From contig JAUIMM010000483.1 of assembly GCA_031769625.1 (NCBI GenBank), positions 6,020,001 to 6,084,000 of the forward strand: a stretch of DNA of 64,000 bases, given 5' to 3'. The stretch comes from Taudactylus pleione (lineage: Eukaryota; Chordata; Amphibia; Anura; Myobatrachidae). Position 1 is the first letter of the stretch, and every line of letters starts with the position of its first letter. The translations under genes were made by a program, and so were the position numbers. The notes under the pieces were generated by a model. It did no database searches. It was given only the letters and a program-made list of their open reading frames with translations, and was not told the DNA's origin. This document shows, one piece after another, positions 42,831 through 57,350 of this stretch.

Positions 42831-45468
42831 TAGCAGGGACAGTTATGGTTAAGCACTTACACGAGGGGTAGGGTTAGGCACTAGGAGAGACAGTTAGGGT
42901 TAGGCACTTACAGGAGGGGTAGGGTTAGGCACTAGGAGAGACAGTTATGGTTAAGCACTTATACAGGAGGGTTAGGGTTAGGCACTAGGAGAGACAGTTA
43001 GGGTTAGGCACTTACAGGAGGGATAGGGTTAGGCACTATGAGAGACAGTTAGGGTTAGGCACTTACAGGAGGGGTAGGGTTAGGCACTAGGAGAGACAGT
43101 TAGGGTTAGGCACTTACAGGAGGGGTAGGGTTAGGCACTAGGAGAGACAGTTAGGGTTAGGCACTTATCGGAGGGTTAGGAGGGACAGTTATGTTTAGGC
43201 ACTTACATGAGGGGTAGGTTAGGCACAGCACAAGGAGAGACAGTTTGGGTTAGGCACTTATCGGAGGGTTAGGCACTAGGAGGGACAGTTATGTTTAGGC
43301 ACTTGCAGGAGGGGTAGGTTAGGCACTAGGAGGGACAGTTATGTCTAGGCTCTTACAGGAGGGGTAGGGTTAGGCAGTAGGAGGGACAGTTATGGTTAGG
43401 CACTAGAAGGGACAGTTAGGGTTAAGCACTTACAGGAGGGATAGGGTTAGGCACTAGGAGAGACAGTTAGGGTTAGGCACTAGAAGGGACAGTTAGGGTA
43501 GGCACTTACAGGAGTGGTAGGGTTAGGCAGTAGGGGGGACAGTTAGGGTTTAGCACTTACAGGAGGGATAGGGTTAGGCACTAGGAGAGACAGTTAGGGT
43601 TAGGCACTTACAGGAGGGGTAAGGTTAGGCACAAGGAGAGACAGTTAGTGTTAGGCACTTATCGGAGGCTTAGGCACTAGGAGGGACAGTTATGTTTAGG
43701 CACTTACAGGAGGGGTAGGGTTAGGCACTAGGAGGGACAGTTATGTTTAGGCACTTACAGGAGGGGTAGGGTTGGGCACTAGGAGAGAAAGTTAGGGTTA
43801 GGCACTAGAAGGGACAGTTAGGGTTAAGCACTTACAGGAGGGGTAGGGTTAGGCACTAGGAGAGACAGTTAGGGTTAGGCACTTATCGGAGGGTTAGGCA
43901 CTAGGAGGGACAGTTATGTTTAGGCACTTACAGGAGGGGTAGGTTAGGCACAAGGAGAGACAGTTAGGGTTAGGCACTTACAGGAGGGGTAGGGTTGGGC
44001 ACTAGGAGAGACAGTTAGGGTTAGGCACTAGAAGGGACAGTTAGGGGTAAGCACTTACAGGAGGGATAGGGTTAGGCACTAGGAGAGACAGTTAGGGTTA
44101 GGCACTAGAAGGGACAGTTATGTTTAGGCACTTACAGGAGGGGTAGGTTAGGCACTAGGAGGGACAGTTATGTTTAGGCACTTACAGGAGGGGTAGGTTA
44201 GGCACTAGGAGGGACAGTTATGTTTAGGCACTTACAGGAGGGGTAGGGTTAGGCACTAGGAGGGACAGTTATGGTTAGGCACTTACAGGAGGGGTAGGGT
44301 TAGGCACTAGGAGAGACAGTTAGGGTTAGGCACTTACAGGAGGGGTAGGGTTGGGCACTAGGAGAGACAGTTAGGGTTAGGCACTAGTAGGGACAGTTAG
44401 GGTTAAGCACTTACAGGAGGGATAGGGTTAGGCACTAGGAGAGACAGTTAGGGTTAGGCACTAGAAGGGACAGTTATGTTTAGGCACTTACAGGAGGGTT
44501 AGGTTAGGCACTAGGAGGGACAACTATGTTTAGGCACTTACAGGAGGGGTAGGGTTAGGCACTAGGGGGAATAGTTAGGGTTAAGCACTTACAGGAGGGA
44601 TAGGGTTAGGCACTAGGAGAGACAGTTAGGGTTAGGCACTTACAGGAGGGGTAGGGTTTGGCACTAGGGGAGACAGTTAAGGTTAAGCACTTACAGGAGG
44701 GGTAGGGTTAGGCACTAGGAAAGACAGTTAGGGTTACGCACTTATAGGAGGGGTAGGGTTAGGCACTAGTAGAGACAGTTATGGTTAAGCACTTACAGGA
44801 GGGGTAGGGATAGGCACTAGCGGGGACAGTTATGGTTAAGCACTTACACGAGGGGTAGGGTTAGGCACTAGGAGAGACAGTTAGGGTTAGGCACTTACAG
44901 GAGGGGTAGGGTTAGGCACTAGGAGAGACAGTTATGGTTAAGCACTTATACAGGAGGGTTAGGGTTAGGCACTAGGAGAGACAGTTAGGGTTAGGCACTT
45001 ACAGGAGGGATAGGGTTAGGCACTACGAGAGACAGTTAGGGTTAGGCACTTACAGTAGGGGTAGGGTTAGGCACTAGGAGAGACAGTTAGGGTTAGGCAC
45101 TTACAGGAGGGGTAGGGTTAGGCACTAGGAGAGACAGTTAGGATTAGGCACTTATCGGAGGGTTAGGAGGGACAGTTATGTTTAGGCACTTACAGAAGGG
45201 GTAGGTTAGGCACAGCACAAGGAGAGACAGTTTGGGTTAGGCACTTATCGGAGGGTTAGGCACTAGGAGGGACAGTTATGTTTAGGCACTTGCAGGAGGG
45301 GTAGGTTAGGCACTAGGAGGGACAGTTATGTCTAGGCACTTACAGGAGGGGTAGGGTTAGGCACTAGGAGGGACAGTTATGGTTAGGCACTAGAAGGGAC
45401 AGTTAGGGTTAAGCACTTACAGGAGGGATAGGGTTAGGCACTAGGAGAGACAGTTAGGGTTAGGTACT

Positions 45469-46003
45469 AGATTTGATTTGGTGCTAGATCCACCAACCTG
45501 AGGCACCCTTGCAAGTGTCCAAAGGCACCCCAGGGTGCCACGGTGCTTAGTTTGGGAACCACTGGGTTAGGCACTTACAGGAGCATTAGGGTTAGGCAAT
45601 TACAGGAGGGGTAGGGGTAGGCACTATGTGAGACAGTTAGGGTTAGGCACTTACCCCAACGGTTAGGGTTAGGCACTAGGAGGGACAGTTATGTCTAGGC
45701 ACTTACAGGAGGGGTAGGGTTAGGCACTAGGAGGGACAGTTATGGTTAGGCACTAGAAGGGACAGTTAGGGTTAAGCACTTACAGGAGGGATAGGGTTAG
45801 GCACTAGGAGAGACAGTTAGGGTTAGGCACTAGAAGGGACAGTTAGGGTAGGCACTTACAGGAGGGATAGGGTTAGGCACTAGGAGAGACAGTTAGGGTT
45901 AGGCACTAGATTTGATTTGGTGCTAGATCCACCAACCTGAGGCACCCTTGCAAGTGTCCAAAGGCACCCCAGGGTGCCACGGTGCTTAGTTTAGGAACCA
46001 ATG
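45469..46003 (-). repeat. Paired hAT ends in the array, pair 1 (copies 3 and 4)
   Basis: Copies start at 45,469 and 45,908, 439 bp apart. The first ends TTTGGGAACCACTG and the second TTTAGGAACCAATG. The same two variants with the same spacing recur in three other pairs. Confidence 0.85.
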
Positions 46004-47744
46004 GGTTAGGCACTTACAGGAGCATTAGTGTTAGGCAATTACAGGAGGGGTAGGGGTAGGCACTATGTGAGACAGTTAGGGTTAGGCACTTACCCCAACG
46101 GTTAGGGTTAGGCACTAGGAGGGAGAGTTAGGGTTAGGCACTTACAGGAGGTGTAGAGTTAGGCACTAGGATAGGATACACAGTTAGGGTTAGGCACTTA
46201 CAGGAGGGATAGGGTTAAGCACTAGGAGAGACAGTTAAGGATAGGTACTTACAGGAGGGGTAGGGTTTGGCACTTACAGGAGGGGTAGGGTTAGGCACTA
46301 GGGGGGACAGTTATGGTTAAGCACTTACCGGAGGGGTAGGGTTAGGCACTAGGATAGGATACACAGTTAGGGTTAGGCACTTACAGGAGGGATAGGGTTA
46401 AGCACTAGGAGAGACAGTTAAGGATAGGTACTTTCAGGAGAGGTAGGGTTTGGCACTAGGGGGGACAGTTATGGTTATGCACTTACAGGAGGGATAGGGT
46501 AAGGCACTAGGAGAGACAGTTAGGTTTAGGCACTTACAGGAGGGGAAGGGTTAGGCACAAGGAGAGACAGTTAGGGTTAGGCACTTACAGGAGGGGTATG
46601 GTTAGGTACTAGGGGGGACAGTTATGGTTAAACACTTACAGGAGGGATAGGGTTAGGCACTAGGAGAGACAGTTAGGGTTAGGCACTTACAGGAGGGGTA
46701 GGGTTAGGCACTAGGAGAGACAGTTAGGGTTAGGCACTTACAGGAGGGGTAGGGTTTGGCACTAGGGGAGACAGTTAAGGTTAAGCACTTACAGGAGGGG
46801 TAGGGTTAGGCACTAGGAAAGACAGTTAGGGTTAGGCACTTATAGGAGGGGTAGGGTTAGGCACTAGGAGAGACAGTTATGGTTAAGCACTTACAGGAGG
46901 GGTAGGGTTAGGCACTAGCGGGGACAGTTATGGTTAAGCACTTACACGAGGGGTAGGGTTAGGCACTAGGAGAGACAGTTAGGGTTAGGCACTAGAAGGG
47001 ACAGTTATGTTTAGGCACTTACAGGAGGGTTAGGTTAGGCACTAGGAGGGACAACTATGTTTAGGCACTTACAGGAGGGGTAGGGTTAGGCACTAGGGGG
47101 AATAGTTAGGGTTAAGCACTTACACGAGGGGTAGGGTTAGGCACTAGGAGAGACAGTTAGGGTTAGGCACTTACAGGAGGGGTAGGGTTAGGCACTAGGA
47201 GAGACAGTTATGGTTAAGCACTTATACAGGAGGGTTAGGGTTAGGCACTAGGAGAGACAGTTAGGGTTAGGCACTTACAGGAGGGATAGGGTTAGGCACT
47301 ACGAGAGACAGTTAGGGTTAGGCACTTACAGTAGGGGTAGGGTTAGGCACTAGGAGAGACAGTTAGGGTTAGGCACTTACAGGAGGGGTAGGGTTAGGCA
47401 CTAGGAGAGACAGTTAGGATTAGGCACTTATCGGAGGGTTAGGAGGGACAGTTATGTTTAGGCACTTACAGGAGGGGTAGGTTAGGCACAGCACAAGGAG
47501 AGACAGTTTGGGTTAGGCACTTATCGGAGGGTTAGGCACTAGGAGGGACAGTTATGTTTAGGCACTTGCAGGAGGGGTAGGTTAGGCACTAGGAGGGACA
47601 GTTATGTCTAGGCACTTACAGGAGGGGTAGGGTTAGGCACTAGGAGGGACAGTTATGGTTAGGCACTAGAAGGGACAGTTAGGGTTAAGCACTTACAGGA
47701 GGGATAGGGTTAGGCACTAGGAGAGACAGTTAGGGTTAGGTACT
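45469..47744 (+). repeat. Higher-order block of 2,276 bp
   Basis: From the first hAT end of pair 1 to the first of pair 2. The following interval (47,745-51,856, 4,112 bp) has the same order plus an extra 1,836 bp, which is 36 x 51. The shorter block therefore looks like a version from which 36 units were lost, with the likely junction near 46,980-47,110. Boundaries are set by the tag and are not necessarily the original breakpoints. Confidence 0.65.
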
Positions 47745-48279
47745 AGATTTGATTTGGTGCTAGATCCACCAACCTGAGGCACCCTTGCAAGTGTCCAAAG
47801 GCACCCCAGGGTGCCACGGTGCTTAGTTTGGGAACCACTGGGTTAGGCACTTACAGGAGCATTAGGGTTAGGCAATTACAGGAGGGGTAGGGGTAGGCAC
47901 TATGTGAGACAGTTAGGGTTAGGCACTTACCCCAACGGTTAGGGTTAGGCACTAGGAGGGACAGTTATGTCTAGGCACTTACAGGAGGGGTAGGGTTAGG
48001 CACTAGGAGGGACAGTTATGGTTAGGCACTAGAAGGGACAGTTAGGGTTAAGCACTTACAGGAGGGATAGGGTTAGGCACTAGGAGAGACAGTTAGGGTT
48101 AGGCACTAGAAGGGACAGTTAGGGTAGGCACTTACAGGAGGGATAGGGTTAGGCACTAGGAGAGACAGTTAGGGTTAGGCACTAGATTTGATTTGGTGCT
48201 AGATCCACCAACCTGAGGCACCCTTGCAAGTGTCCAAAGGCACCCCAGGGTGCCACGGTGCTTAGTTTAGGAACCAATG
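47745..48279 (-). repeat. Paired hAT ends in the array, pair 2 (copies 5 and 6)
   Basis: Starts at 47,745 and 48,184, again 439 bp apart, with the same first and second end variants as pair 1. Confidence 0.85.
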
Positions 48280-51200
48280 GGTTAGGCACTTACAGGAGCA
48301 TTAGTGTTAGGCAATTACAGGAGGGGTAGGGGTAGGCACTATGTGAGACAGTTAGGGTTAGGCACTTACCCCAACGGTTAGGGTTAGGCACTAGGAGGGA
48401 GAGTTAGGGTTAGGCACTTACAGGAGGTGTAGAGTTAGGCACTAGGATAGGATACACAGTTAGGGTTAGGCACTTACAGGAGGGATAGGGTTAAGCACTA
48501 GGAGAGACAGTTAAGGATAGGTACTTACAGGAGGGGTAGGGTTTGGCACTTACAGGAGGGGTAGGGTTAGGCACTAGGGGGGACAGTTATGGTTAAGCAC
48601 TTACCGGAGGGGTAGGGTTAGGCACTAGGATAGGATACACAGTTAGGGTTAGGCACTTACAGGAGGGATAGGGTTAAGCACTAGGAGAGACAGTTAAGGA
48701 TAGGTACTTTCAGGAGAGGTAGGGTTTGGCACTTACAGGAGGGGTAGGGTTAGGCACTAGGGGGGACAGTTATGGTTAAGCACTTACAGGAGGGATAGGG
48801 TAAGGCACTAGGAGAGACAGTTAGGTTTAGGCACTTACAGGAGGGGAAGGGTTAGGCACAAGGAGAGACAGTTAGGGTTAGGCACTTACAGGAGGGGTAT
48901 GGTTAGGTACTAGGGGGGACAGTTATGGTTAAACACTTACAGGAGGGATAGGGTTAGGCACTAGGAGAGACAGTTAGGGTTAGGCACTTACAGGAGGGGT
49001 AGGGTTAGGCACTAGGAGAGACAGTTAGGGTTAGGCACTTACAGGAGGGGTAGGGTTTGGCACTAGGGGAGACAGTTAAGGTTAAGCACTTACAGGAGGG
49101 GTAGGGTTAGGCACTAGGAAAGACAGTTAGGGTTAGGCACTTATAGGAGGGGTAGGGTTAGGCACTAGGAGAGACAGTTATGGTTAAGCACTTACAGGAG
49201 GGGTAGGGTTAGGCACTAGCGGGGACAGTTATGGTTAAGCACTTACACGAGGGGTAGGGTTAGGCACTAGGAGAGACAGTTAGGGTTAGGCACTTACAGG
49301 AGGGGTAGGGTTAGGCACTAGGAGAGACAGTTATGGTTAAGCACTTATACAGGAGGGTTAGGGTTAGGCACTAGGAGAGACAGTTAGGGTTAGGCACTTA
49401 CAGGAGGGATAGGGTTAGGCACTATGAGAGACAGTTAGGGTTAGGCACTTACAGGAGGGGTAGGGTTAGGCACTAGGAGAGACAGTTAGGGTTAGGCACT
49501 TACAGGAGGGGTAGGGTTAGGCACTAGGAGAGACAGTTAGGGTTAGGCACTTATCGGAGGGTTAGGAGGGACAGTTATGTTTAGGCACTTACAGGAGGGG
49601 TAGGTTAGGCACAGCACAAGGAGAGACAGTTTGGGTTAGGCACTTATCGGAGGGTTAGGCACTAGGAGGGACAGTTATGTTTAGGCACTTGCAGGAGGGG
49701 TAGGTTAGGCACTAGGAGGTACAGTTATGTCTAGGCTCTTACAGGAGGGGTAGGGTTAGGCAGTAGGAGGGGACAGTTATGGTTAGGCACTAGAAGGGAC
49801 AGTTAGGGTTAAGCACTTACAGGAGGGATAGGGTTAGGCACTAGGAGAGACAGTTAGGGTTAGGCACTAGAAGGGACAGTTAGGGTAGGCACTTACAGGA
49901 GTGGTAGGGTTAGGCAGTAGGGGGGACAGTTAGGGTTTAGCACTTACAGGAGGGATAGGGTTAGGCACTAGGAGAGACAGTTAGGGTTAGGCACTTACAG
50001 GAGGGGTAAGGTTAGGCACAAGGAGAGACAGTTAGTGTTAGGCACTTATCGGAGGCTTAGGCACTAGGAGGGACAGTTATGTTTAGGCACTTACAGGAGG
50101 GGTAGGGTTAGGCACTAGGAGGGACAGTTATGTTTAGGCACTTACAGGAGGGTAGGGGTTGGGCACTAGGAGAGAAAGTTAGGGTTAGGCACTAGAAGGG
50201 ACAGTTAGGGGTTAAGCACTTACAGGAGGGGTAGGGTTAGGCACTAGGAGAGACAGTTAGGGTTAGGCACTTATCGGAGGGTTAGGCACTAGGAGGGACA
50301 GTTATGTTTAGGCACTTACAGGAGGGGTAGGTTAGGCACAAGGAGAGACAGTTAGGGTTAGGCACTTACAGGAGGGGTAGGGTTGGGCACTAGGAGAGAC
50401 AGTTAGGGTTAGGCACTAGAAGGGGACAGTTAGGGGTAAGCACTTACAGGAGGGATAGGGTTAGGCACTAGGAGAGACAGTTAGGGTTAGGCACTAGAAG
50501 GGACAGTTATGTTTAGGCACTTACAGGAGGGGTAGGTTAGGCACTAGGAGGGACAGTTATGTTTAGGCACTTACAGGAGGGGTAGGTTAGGCACTAGGAG
50601 GGACAGTTATGTTTAGGCACTTACAGGAGGGGTAGGGTTAGGCACTAGGAGGGACAGTTATGGTTAGGCACTTACAGGAGGGGTAGGGTTAGGCACTAGG
50701 AGAGACAGTTAGGGTTAGGCACTTACAGGAGGGGTAGGGTTGGGCACTAGGAGAGACAGTTAGGGTTAGGCACTAGTAGGGACAGTTAGGGTTAAGCACT
50801 TACAGGAGGGATAGGGTTAGGCACTAGGAGAGACAGTTAGGGTTAGGCACTAGAAGGGACAGTTATGTTTAGGCACTTACAGGAGGGTTAGGTTAGGCAC
50901 TAGGAGGGACAACTATGTTTAGGCACTTACAGGAGGGGTAGGGTTAGGCACTAGGGGGGATAGTTAGGGTTAAGCACTTACAGGAGGGATAGGGTTAGGC
51001 ACTAGGAGAGACAGTTAGGGTTAGGCACTTACAGGAGGGGTAGGTTTGGCACTAGGGGAGACAGTTAAGGTTAAGCACTTACAGGAGGGGTAGGGTTAGG
51101 CACTAGGAAAGACAGTTAGGGTTACGCACTTATAGGAGGGGTAGGGTTAGGCACTAGTAGAGACAGTTATGGTTAAGCACTTACAGGAGGGGTAGGGTTA

Positions 51201-51856
51201 GGCACTAGCGGGGACAGTTATGGTTAAGCACTTACACGAGGGGTAGGGTTAGGCACTAGGAGAGACAGTTAGGGTTAGGCACTTACAGGAGGGGTAGGGT
51301 TAGGCACTAGGAGAGACAGTTATGGTTAAGCACTTATACAGGAGGGTTAGGGTTAGGCACTAGGAGAGACAGTTAGGGTTAGGCACTTACAGGAGGGATA
51401 GGGTTAGGCACTACGAGAGACAGTTAGGGTTAGGCACTTACAGTAGGGGTAGGGTTAGGCACTAGGAGAGACAGTTAGGGTTAGGCACTTACAGGAGGGG
51501 TAGGGTTAGGCACTAGGAGAGACAGTTAGGATTAGGCACTTATCGGAGGGTTAGGAGGGACAGTTATGTTTAGGCACTTACAGGAGGGGTAGGTTAGGCA
51601 CAGCACAAGGAGAGACAGTTTGGGTTAGGCACTTATCGGAGGGTTAGGCACTAGGAGGGACAGTTATGTTTAGGCACTTGCAGGAGGGGTAGGTTAGGCA
51701 CTAGGAGGGACAGTTATGTCTAGGCACTTACAGGAGGGGTAGGGTTAGGCACTAGGAGGGACAGTTATGGTTAGGCACTAGAAGGGACAGTTAGGGTTAA
51801 GCACTTACAGGAGGGATAGGGTTAGGCACTAGGAGAGACAGTTAGGGTTAGGCACT

Positions 51857-52391
51857 AGATTTGATTTGGTGCTAGATCCACCAACCTGAGGCACCCTTGC
51901 AAGTGTCCAAAGGCACCCCAGGGTGCCACGGTGCTTAGTTTGGGAACCAGTGGGTTAGGCACTTACAGGAGCATTAGGGTTAGGCAATTACAGGAGGGGT
52001 AGGGGTAGGCACTATGTGAGACAGTTAGGGTTAGGCACTTACCCCAACGGTTAGGGTTAGGCACTAGGAGGGACAGTTATGTCTAGGCACTTACAGGAGG
52101 GGTAGGGTTAGGCACTAGGAGGGACAGTTATGGTTAGGCACTAGAAGGGACAGTTAGGGTTAAGCACTTACAGGAGGGATAGGGTTAGGCACTAGGAGAG
52201 ACAGTTAGGGTTAGGCACTAGAAGGGACAGTTAGGGTAGGCACTTACAGGAGGGATAGGGTTAGGCACTAGGAGAGACAGTTAGGGTTAGGCACTAGATT
52301 TGATTTGGTGCTAGATCCACCAACCTGAGGCACCCTTGCAAGTGTCCAAAGGCACCCCAGGGTGCCACGGTGCTTAGTTTAGGAACCAATG
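51857..52391 (-). repeat. Paired hAT ends in the array, pair 3 (copies 7 and 8)
   Basis: Starts at 51,857 and 52,296, 439 bp apart. The first copy ends GGGAACCAGTG, a private change; the second has the TTTAGGAACCAATG ending. Confidence 0.85.
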
Positions 52392-52719
52392 GGTTAGGCA
52401 CTTACAGGAGCATTAGTGTTAGGCAATTACAGGAGGGGTAGGGGTAGGCACTATGTGAGACAGTTAGGGTTAGGCACTTACCCCAACGGTTAGGGTTAGG
52501 CACTAGGAGGGAGAGTTAGGGTTAGGCACTTACAGGAGGTGTAGAGTTAGGCACTAGGATAGGATACACAGTTAGGGTTAGGCACTTACAGGAGGGATAG
52601 GGTTAAGCACTAGGAGAGACAGTTAAGGATAGGTACTTACAGGAGGGGTAGGGTTTGGCACTTACAGGAGGGGTAGGGTTAGGCACTAGGGGGGACAGTT
52701 ATGGTTAAGCACTTACCGG

Positions 52720-55700
52720 AGGGGTAGGGTTAGGCACTAGGATAGGATACACAGTTAGGGTTAGGCACTTACAGGAGGGATAGGGTTAAGCACTAGGAGA
52801 GACAGTTAAGGATAGGTACTTTCAGGAGAGGTAGGGTTTGGCACTTACAGGAGGGGTAGGGTTAGGCACTAGGGGGGACAGTTATGGTTAAGCACTTACA
52901 GGAGGGATAGGGTAAGGCACTAGGAGAGACAGTTAGGTTTAGGCACTTACAGGAGGGGAAGGGTTAGGCACAAGGAGAGACAGTTAGGGTTAGGCACTTA
53001 CAGGAGGGGTATGGTTAGGTACTAGGGGGGACAGTTATGGTTAAACACTTACAGGAGGGATAGGGTTAGGCACTAGGAGAGACAGTTAGGGTTAGGCACT
53101 TACAGGAGGGGTAGGCTTAGGCAATAGGGTGGACAGTTAAGGTTAAGCACTTACCGGAGGGGTAGGGTTAGGCACTAGGGGGGACAGTTAGGGTTAGGCA
53201 CTTACAGGAGGGATAGGGTTAGGCACTAGGAGAGACAGTTAGGGTTAGGCACTAGAAGAGACAGTTAGGGTTAGGCACTTACAGGAGGGGTAGGGTTAGG
53301 AACTAGTGGGGACAGTTATGGTTAAGCACTTACAGGAGGAGTAGGGTTAGGCACTAGGAGAGACAGTTAGGGTTAGGCACTTACAGGAGGAGTAGGGTTA
53401 GGCACTAGGAGAGACAGTTATGGTTAAGCACTTACAGGAGGGGTAGGGTTAGGCACTAGGAGAGACAGTTAGGGTTAGGCACTTACAGGAGGGATAGGGT
53501 TAGGCACTAGGAGAGACAGTTAGGGTTAGGCACTTACAGGAGGGGTAGGGTTAGGCACTAGGAGAGACAGTTAGGGTTAGGCACTTACAGGAGGGGTAGG
53601 GTTAGGCACTAGGAGAGACAGTTTGGGTTAGGCACTTATCGGAGGGTTAGGCACTAGGAGGGACAGTTATGTTTAGGCACTTACAGGAGGGGTAGGTTAG
53701 GCACAAGGAGAGACAGTTAGGGTTAGGCACTTACAGGAGGGGTAGGGTTGGGCACTAGGAGAGACAGTTAGGGTTAGGCACTAGAAGGGACAGTTAGGGT
53801 TAAGCACTTACAGGAGGGATAGGGTTAGGCACTAGGAGAGACAGTTAGGGTTAGGCACTAGAAGGGACAGTTATGTTTAGGCACTTACAGGAGGGGTAGG
53901 TTAGGCACTAGGAGGGACAGTTATGTTTAGGCACTTACAGGAGGGGTAGGTTAGGCACTAGGAGGGACAGTTATGTTTAGGCACTTACAGGAGGGGTAGG
54001 GTTAGGCACTAGGAGGGACAGTTATGGTTAGGCACTTACAGGAGGGGTAGGGTTAGGCACTAGGAGAGACAGTTATGTTTAGGCACTTACAGGAGGGGTA
54101 GGGTTAGGCACTAGGGGGGACAGTTAGGGTAAGGCACTTACAGGAGGGATAGGGTTAGGCACTAGGAGAGACAGTTAGGGTTAGTCACTAGAAGAGACAG
54201 TTAGGGTTAGGCACTAACAGGAGGGGTAGGGTTAGGCACTAGGAGAGACAGTTATGGTTAAGCACTTACAGGAGGGGTAGGGTTTGGCACTAGTGGGGAC
54301 AGTTATGGTTAAGCACTTACAGGAGGAGTAGGGTTAGGCACTAGGCGAGATAGTTAGGATTAGGCACTAGGAAAGAGTTAGGGTTAGGCACTTACAGGAG
54401 GAGTAGGGTTTGGCACTAGGAGAGACAGTTATGGTTAAGCACTTACAGGATGGTAGGGTTAGGCACTAGGAGAGACAGTTAGGGTTAGGCACTTACAGGA
54501 GGGGTAGGGATAGGCACTAGGACAGACAGTTAGGGTTAGGCACTTACAGGAGGGGTAGGGTTAGGCACTAGGAGAGACAGTTAGGGTTAGGCACTAGAAG
54601 GGACAGTTATGTTTAGGCACTTACAGGAGGGGTAGGTTAGGCACTAGGAGGGACAGTTATGTTTAGGCACTTACAGGAGGGGTAGGTTAGGCACAAGGAG
54701 AGACAGTTACGGTTAGGCACTTACAGGAGGGGTAGGGTTGGGCACTAGGAGTGACAGTTAGTGTTAGGCACTAGAAGGGACAGTTAGGGTTAAGCACTTA
54801 CAGGAGGGATAGGGTTAGGCACTAGGAGAGACAGTTAGGGTTAGGCACTAGAAGGGACAGTTATGTTTAGGCACTTACAGGAGGGGTAGGTTAGGCACTA
54901 GGAGGTACAGTTATGTTTAGGCACTTACAGGAGGGGTAGGTTAGGCACTAGGAGGGACAGTTATGTTTAGGCACTTACAGGAGGGGTAGGGTTTGGCACT
55001 AGGAGGGACAGTTATGGTTAGGCACTTACAGGAGGGGTAGGGTTAGGCACTAGGAGAGACAGTTAGGGTTAGGCACTTACAGGAGGGGTAGGGTTGGGCA
55101 CTAGGAGAGACAGTTAGGGTTAGGCACTAGATTTGATTTGGTGCTAGATCCACCAACCTGAGGCACCCTTGCAAGTGTCCAAAGGCACCCCAGGGTGCCA
55201 CGGTGCTTAGTTTGGGAACCTCTGGGTTAGGCACTTACAGGAGCATTAGGGTTAGGCAATTACAGGAGGGGTAGGGGTAGGCACTATGTGAGACAGTTAG
55301 GGTTAGGCACTTACCCCAACGGTTAGGGTTAGGCACTAGGAGGGAGAGTTAGGTTTAGGCACTTACAGGAGGTGTAGAGTTAGGCACTAGGTTAGGATAC
55401 ACAGTTAGGGTTAGGCACTTACAGGAGGGATAGGGTTAAGCACTAGGAGAGACAGTTAAGGATAGGTACTTTCAGGAGGGGTAGGGTTTGGCACTTACAG
55501 GAGGGGTAGGGTTAGGCACTAGGGGGGACAGTTATGGTTAAGCACTTACAGGAGGGATAGGGTAAGGCACTAGGAGAGACAGTTAGGTTTAGGCACTTAC
55601 AGGAGGGGTAGGGTTAGGCACAAGGAGAGACACTTAGGGTTAGGCACTTACAGGAGGGGTATGGTTAGGTACTAGGGGGGACAGTTATGGTTAAACACTT

Positions 55701-57350
55701 ACAGGAGGGATAGGGTTAGGCACTAGGAGAGACAGTTAGGGTTAGGCACTTACAGGAGGGGTAGGCTTAGGCAATAGGGTGGACAGTTATGGTTAAGCAC
55801 TTACCGGAGGGGTAGGGTTAGGCACTAGGGGGGACAGTTAGGGTTAGGCACTTACAGGAGGGATAGGGTTAGGCACTGGGAGAGACAGTTAGGGGTAGGC
55901 ACTAGAAGAGACAGTTAGGGTTAGGCACTTACAGGAGGGGTAGGGTTAGGCACTAGGAGAGACAGTTATGGTTAAGCACTTACAGGAGGGGTAGGGTTAG
56001 GCACTAGTGGGGACAGTTATGGTTAAGCACTTACAGGAGGAGTAGGGTTAGGCAATAGGAGAGACAGTTATGGTTAAGCACTTACAGGAGGGGTAGGCTT
56101 AGGCACTAGGGTGGACAGTTATGGTTAAGCACTTACCGGAGGGGTAGGGTTAGGCACTAGGGGGGACAGTTAGGGTTAGGCACTTACAGGAGGGGTAGGG
56201 TTAGGCACTAGGAGAGACAGTTAGGGTTAGGCACTAGAAGAGACAGTTAGGGTTAGGCACTTACAGGAGGGGTAGGGTTAGGCAGTAGGAGAGACAGTTA
56301 TGGTTAAGCACTTACAGGAGGGGTAGGGTTAGGCACTAGTGGGGACAGTTATGGTTAAGCACTTACAGGACGAGTAGGGTTAGGCACTAGGAGAGACAGT
56401 TAGGGTTAGACACTTACAGGAGGAGTAGGGTTAGGCACTAGGAGAGACAGTTATGGTTAAGCACTTACAGGAGGGGTAGGGTAAGGCACTAGGAGAGACA
56501 GTTAGAATTAGGCACTTACAGGAGGGATAGGGTTAGGTACTAGGAGAGACAGTTAGGGTTAGGCACTTACAGGAGGGGTAGGGTTAGGCACTAGGAGAGA
56601 CAGTTAGGGTTAGGCACTTACAGGAGGGGTAGGGTTAGGCACTAGGAGAGACAGTTAGGGTTAGGCACTTATCGGAGGGTTAGGCATTAGGAGGGACAGT
56701 TATGTTTAGGCACTTACAGGAGGGGTAGGTTAGGCACAAGTTGAGACAGTTAGGGTTAGGCACTTACAGGAGGGGTAGTGTTGGGCACTAGGAGAGACAG
56801 TTAGGGTTAGGCACTAGAAGGGACAGTTAGGGTTAAGCACTTACAGGAGGGATAGGGTTAGGCACTAGGAGAGACAGTTAGGGTTAGGCACTAGAAGGGA
56901 CAGTTATGTTTAGGCACTTACAGGAGGGGTAGGTTAGGCACTAGGAGGGACAGTTATGTTTAGGCACTTACAGGTGGGGTAGGTTAGGCACTAGGAGGGA
57001 CAGTTATGTTTAGGCACTTACAGGAGGGGTAGGGTTAGGCACTAGGAGGGACAGTTATGGTTAGGCACTTACAGGAGGGGTAGGGTTAGGCACTGCGAGA
57101 GACAGTTAGGGTTAGGCACTTACAGGAGGGGTAGGGTTGGGCACTAGGAGAGACAGTTAGGGTTAGGCACTAGTAGGGACAGTTAGGGTTAAGCACTTAC
57201 AGGAGGGATAGGGTTAGGCACTAGGAGAGACAGTTAGGGTTAGGCACTAGAAGGGACAGTTATGTTTAGGCACTTACAGGAGGGTTAGGTTAGGCACTAG
57301 GAGGGACAGCTATGTTTAGGCACTTACAGGAGGAGTAGGGTTAGGCACTA
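52720..57350 (+). repeat. Higher-order block, right copy (about 4.6 kb)
   Basis: Partner of 38,200-42,830. Past its right edge, sequence matching resumes with an offset larger by 255 bp (5 x 51): the distance 45,469 to 60,242 is 14,773 bp against 14,518 bp for 40,611 to 55,129. Edges are approximate. Confidence 0.65.
55129..55224 (-). repeat. 96-bp hAT end inside the array, copy 9 (single)
   Basis: Has the CCTCTG ending found otherwise only at 40611-40706, tying the two large blocks together. Confidence 0.85.
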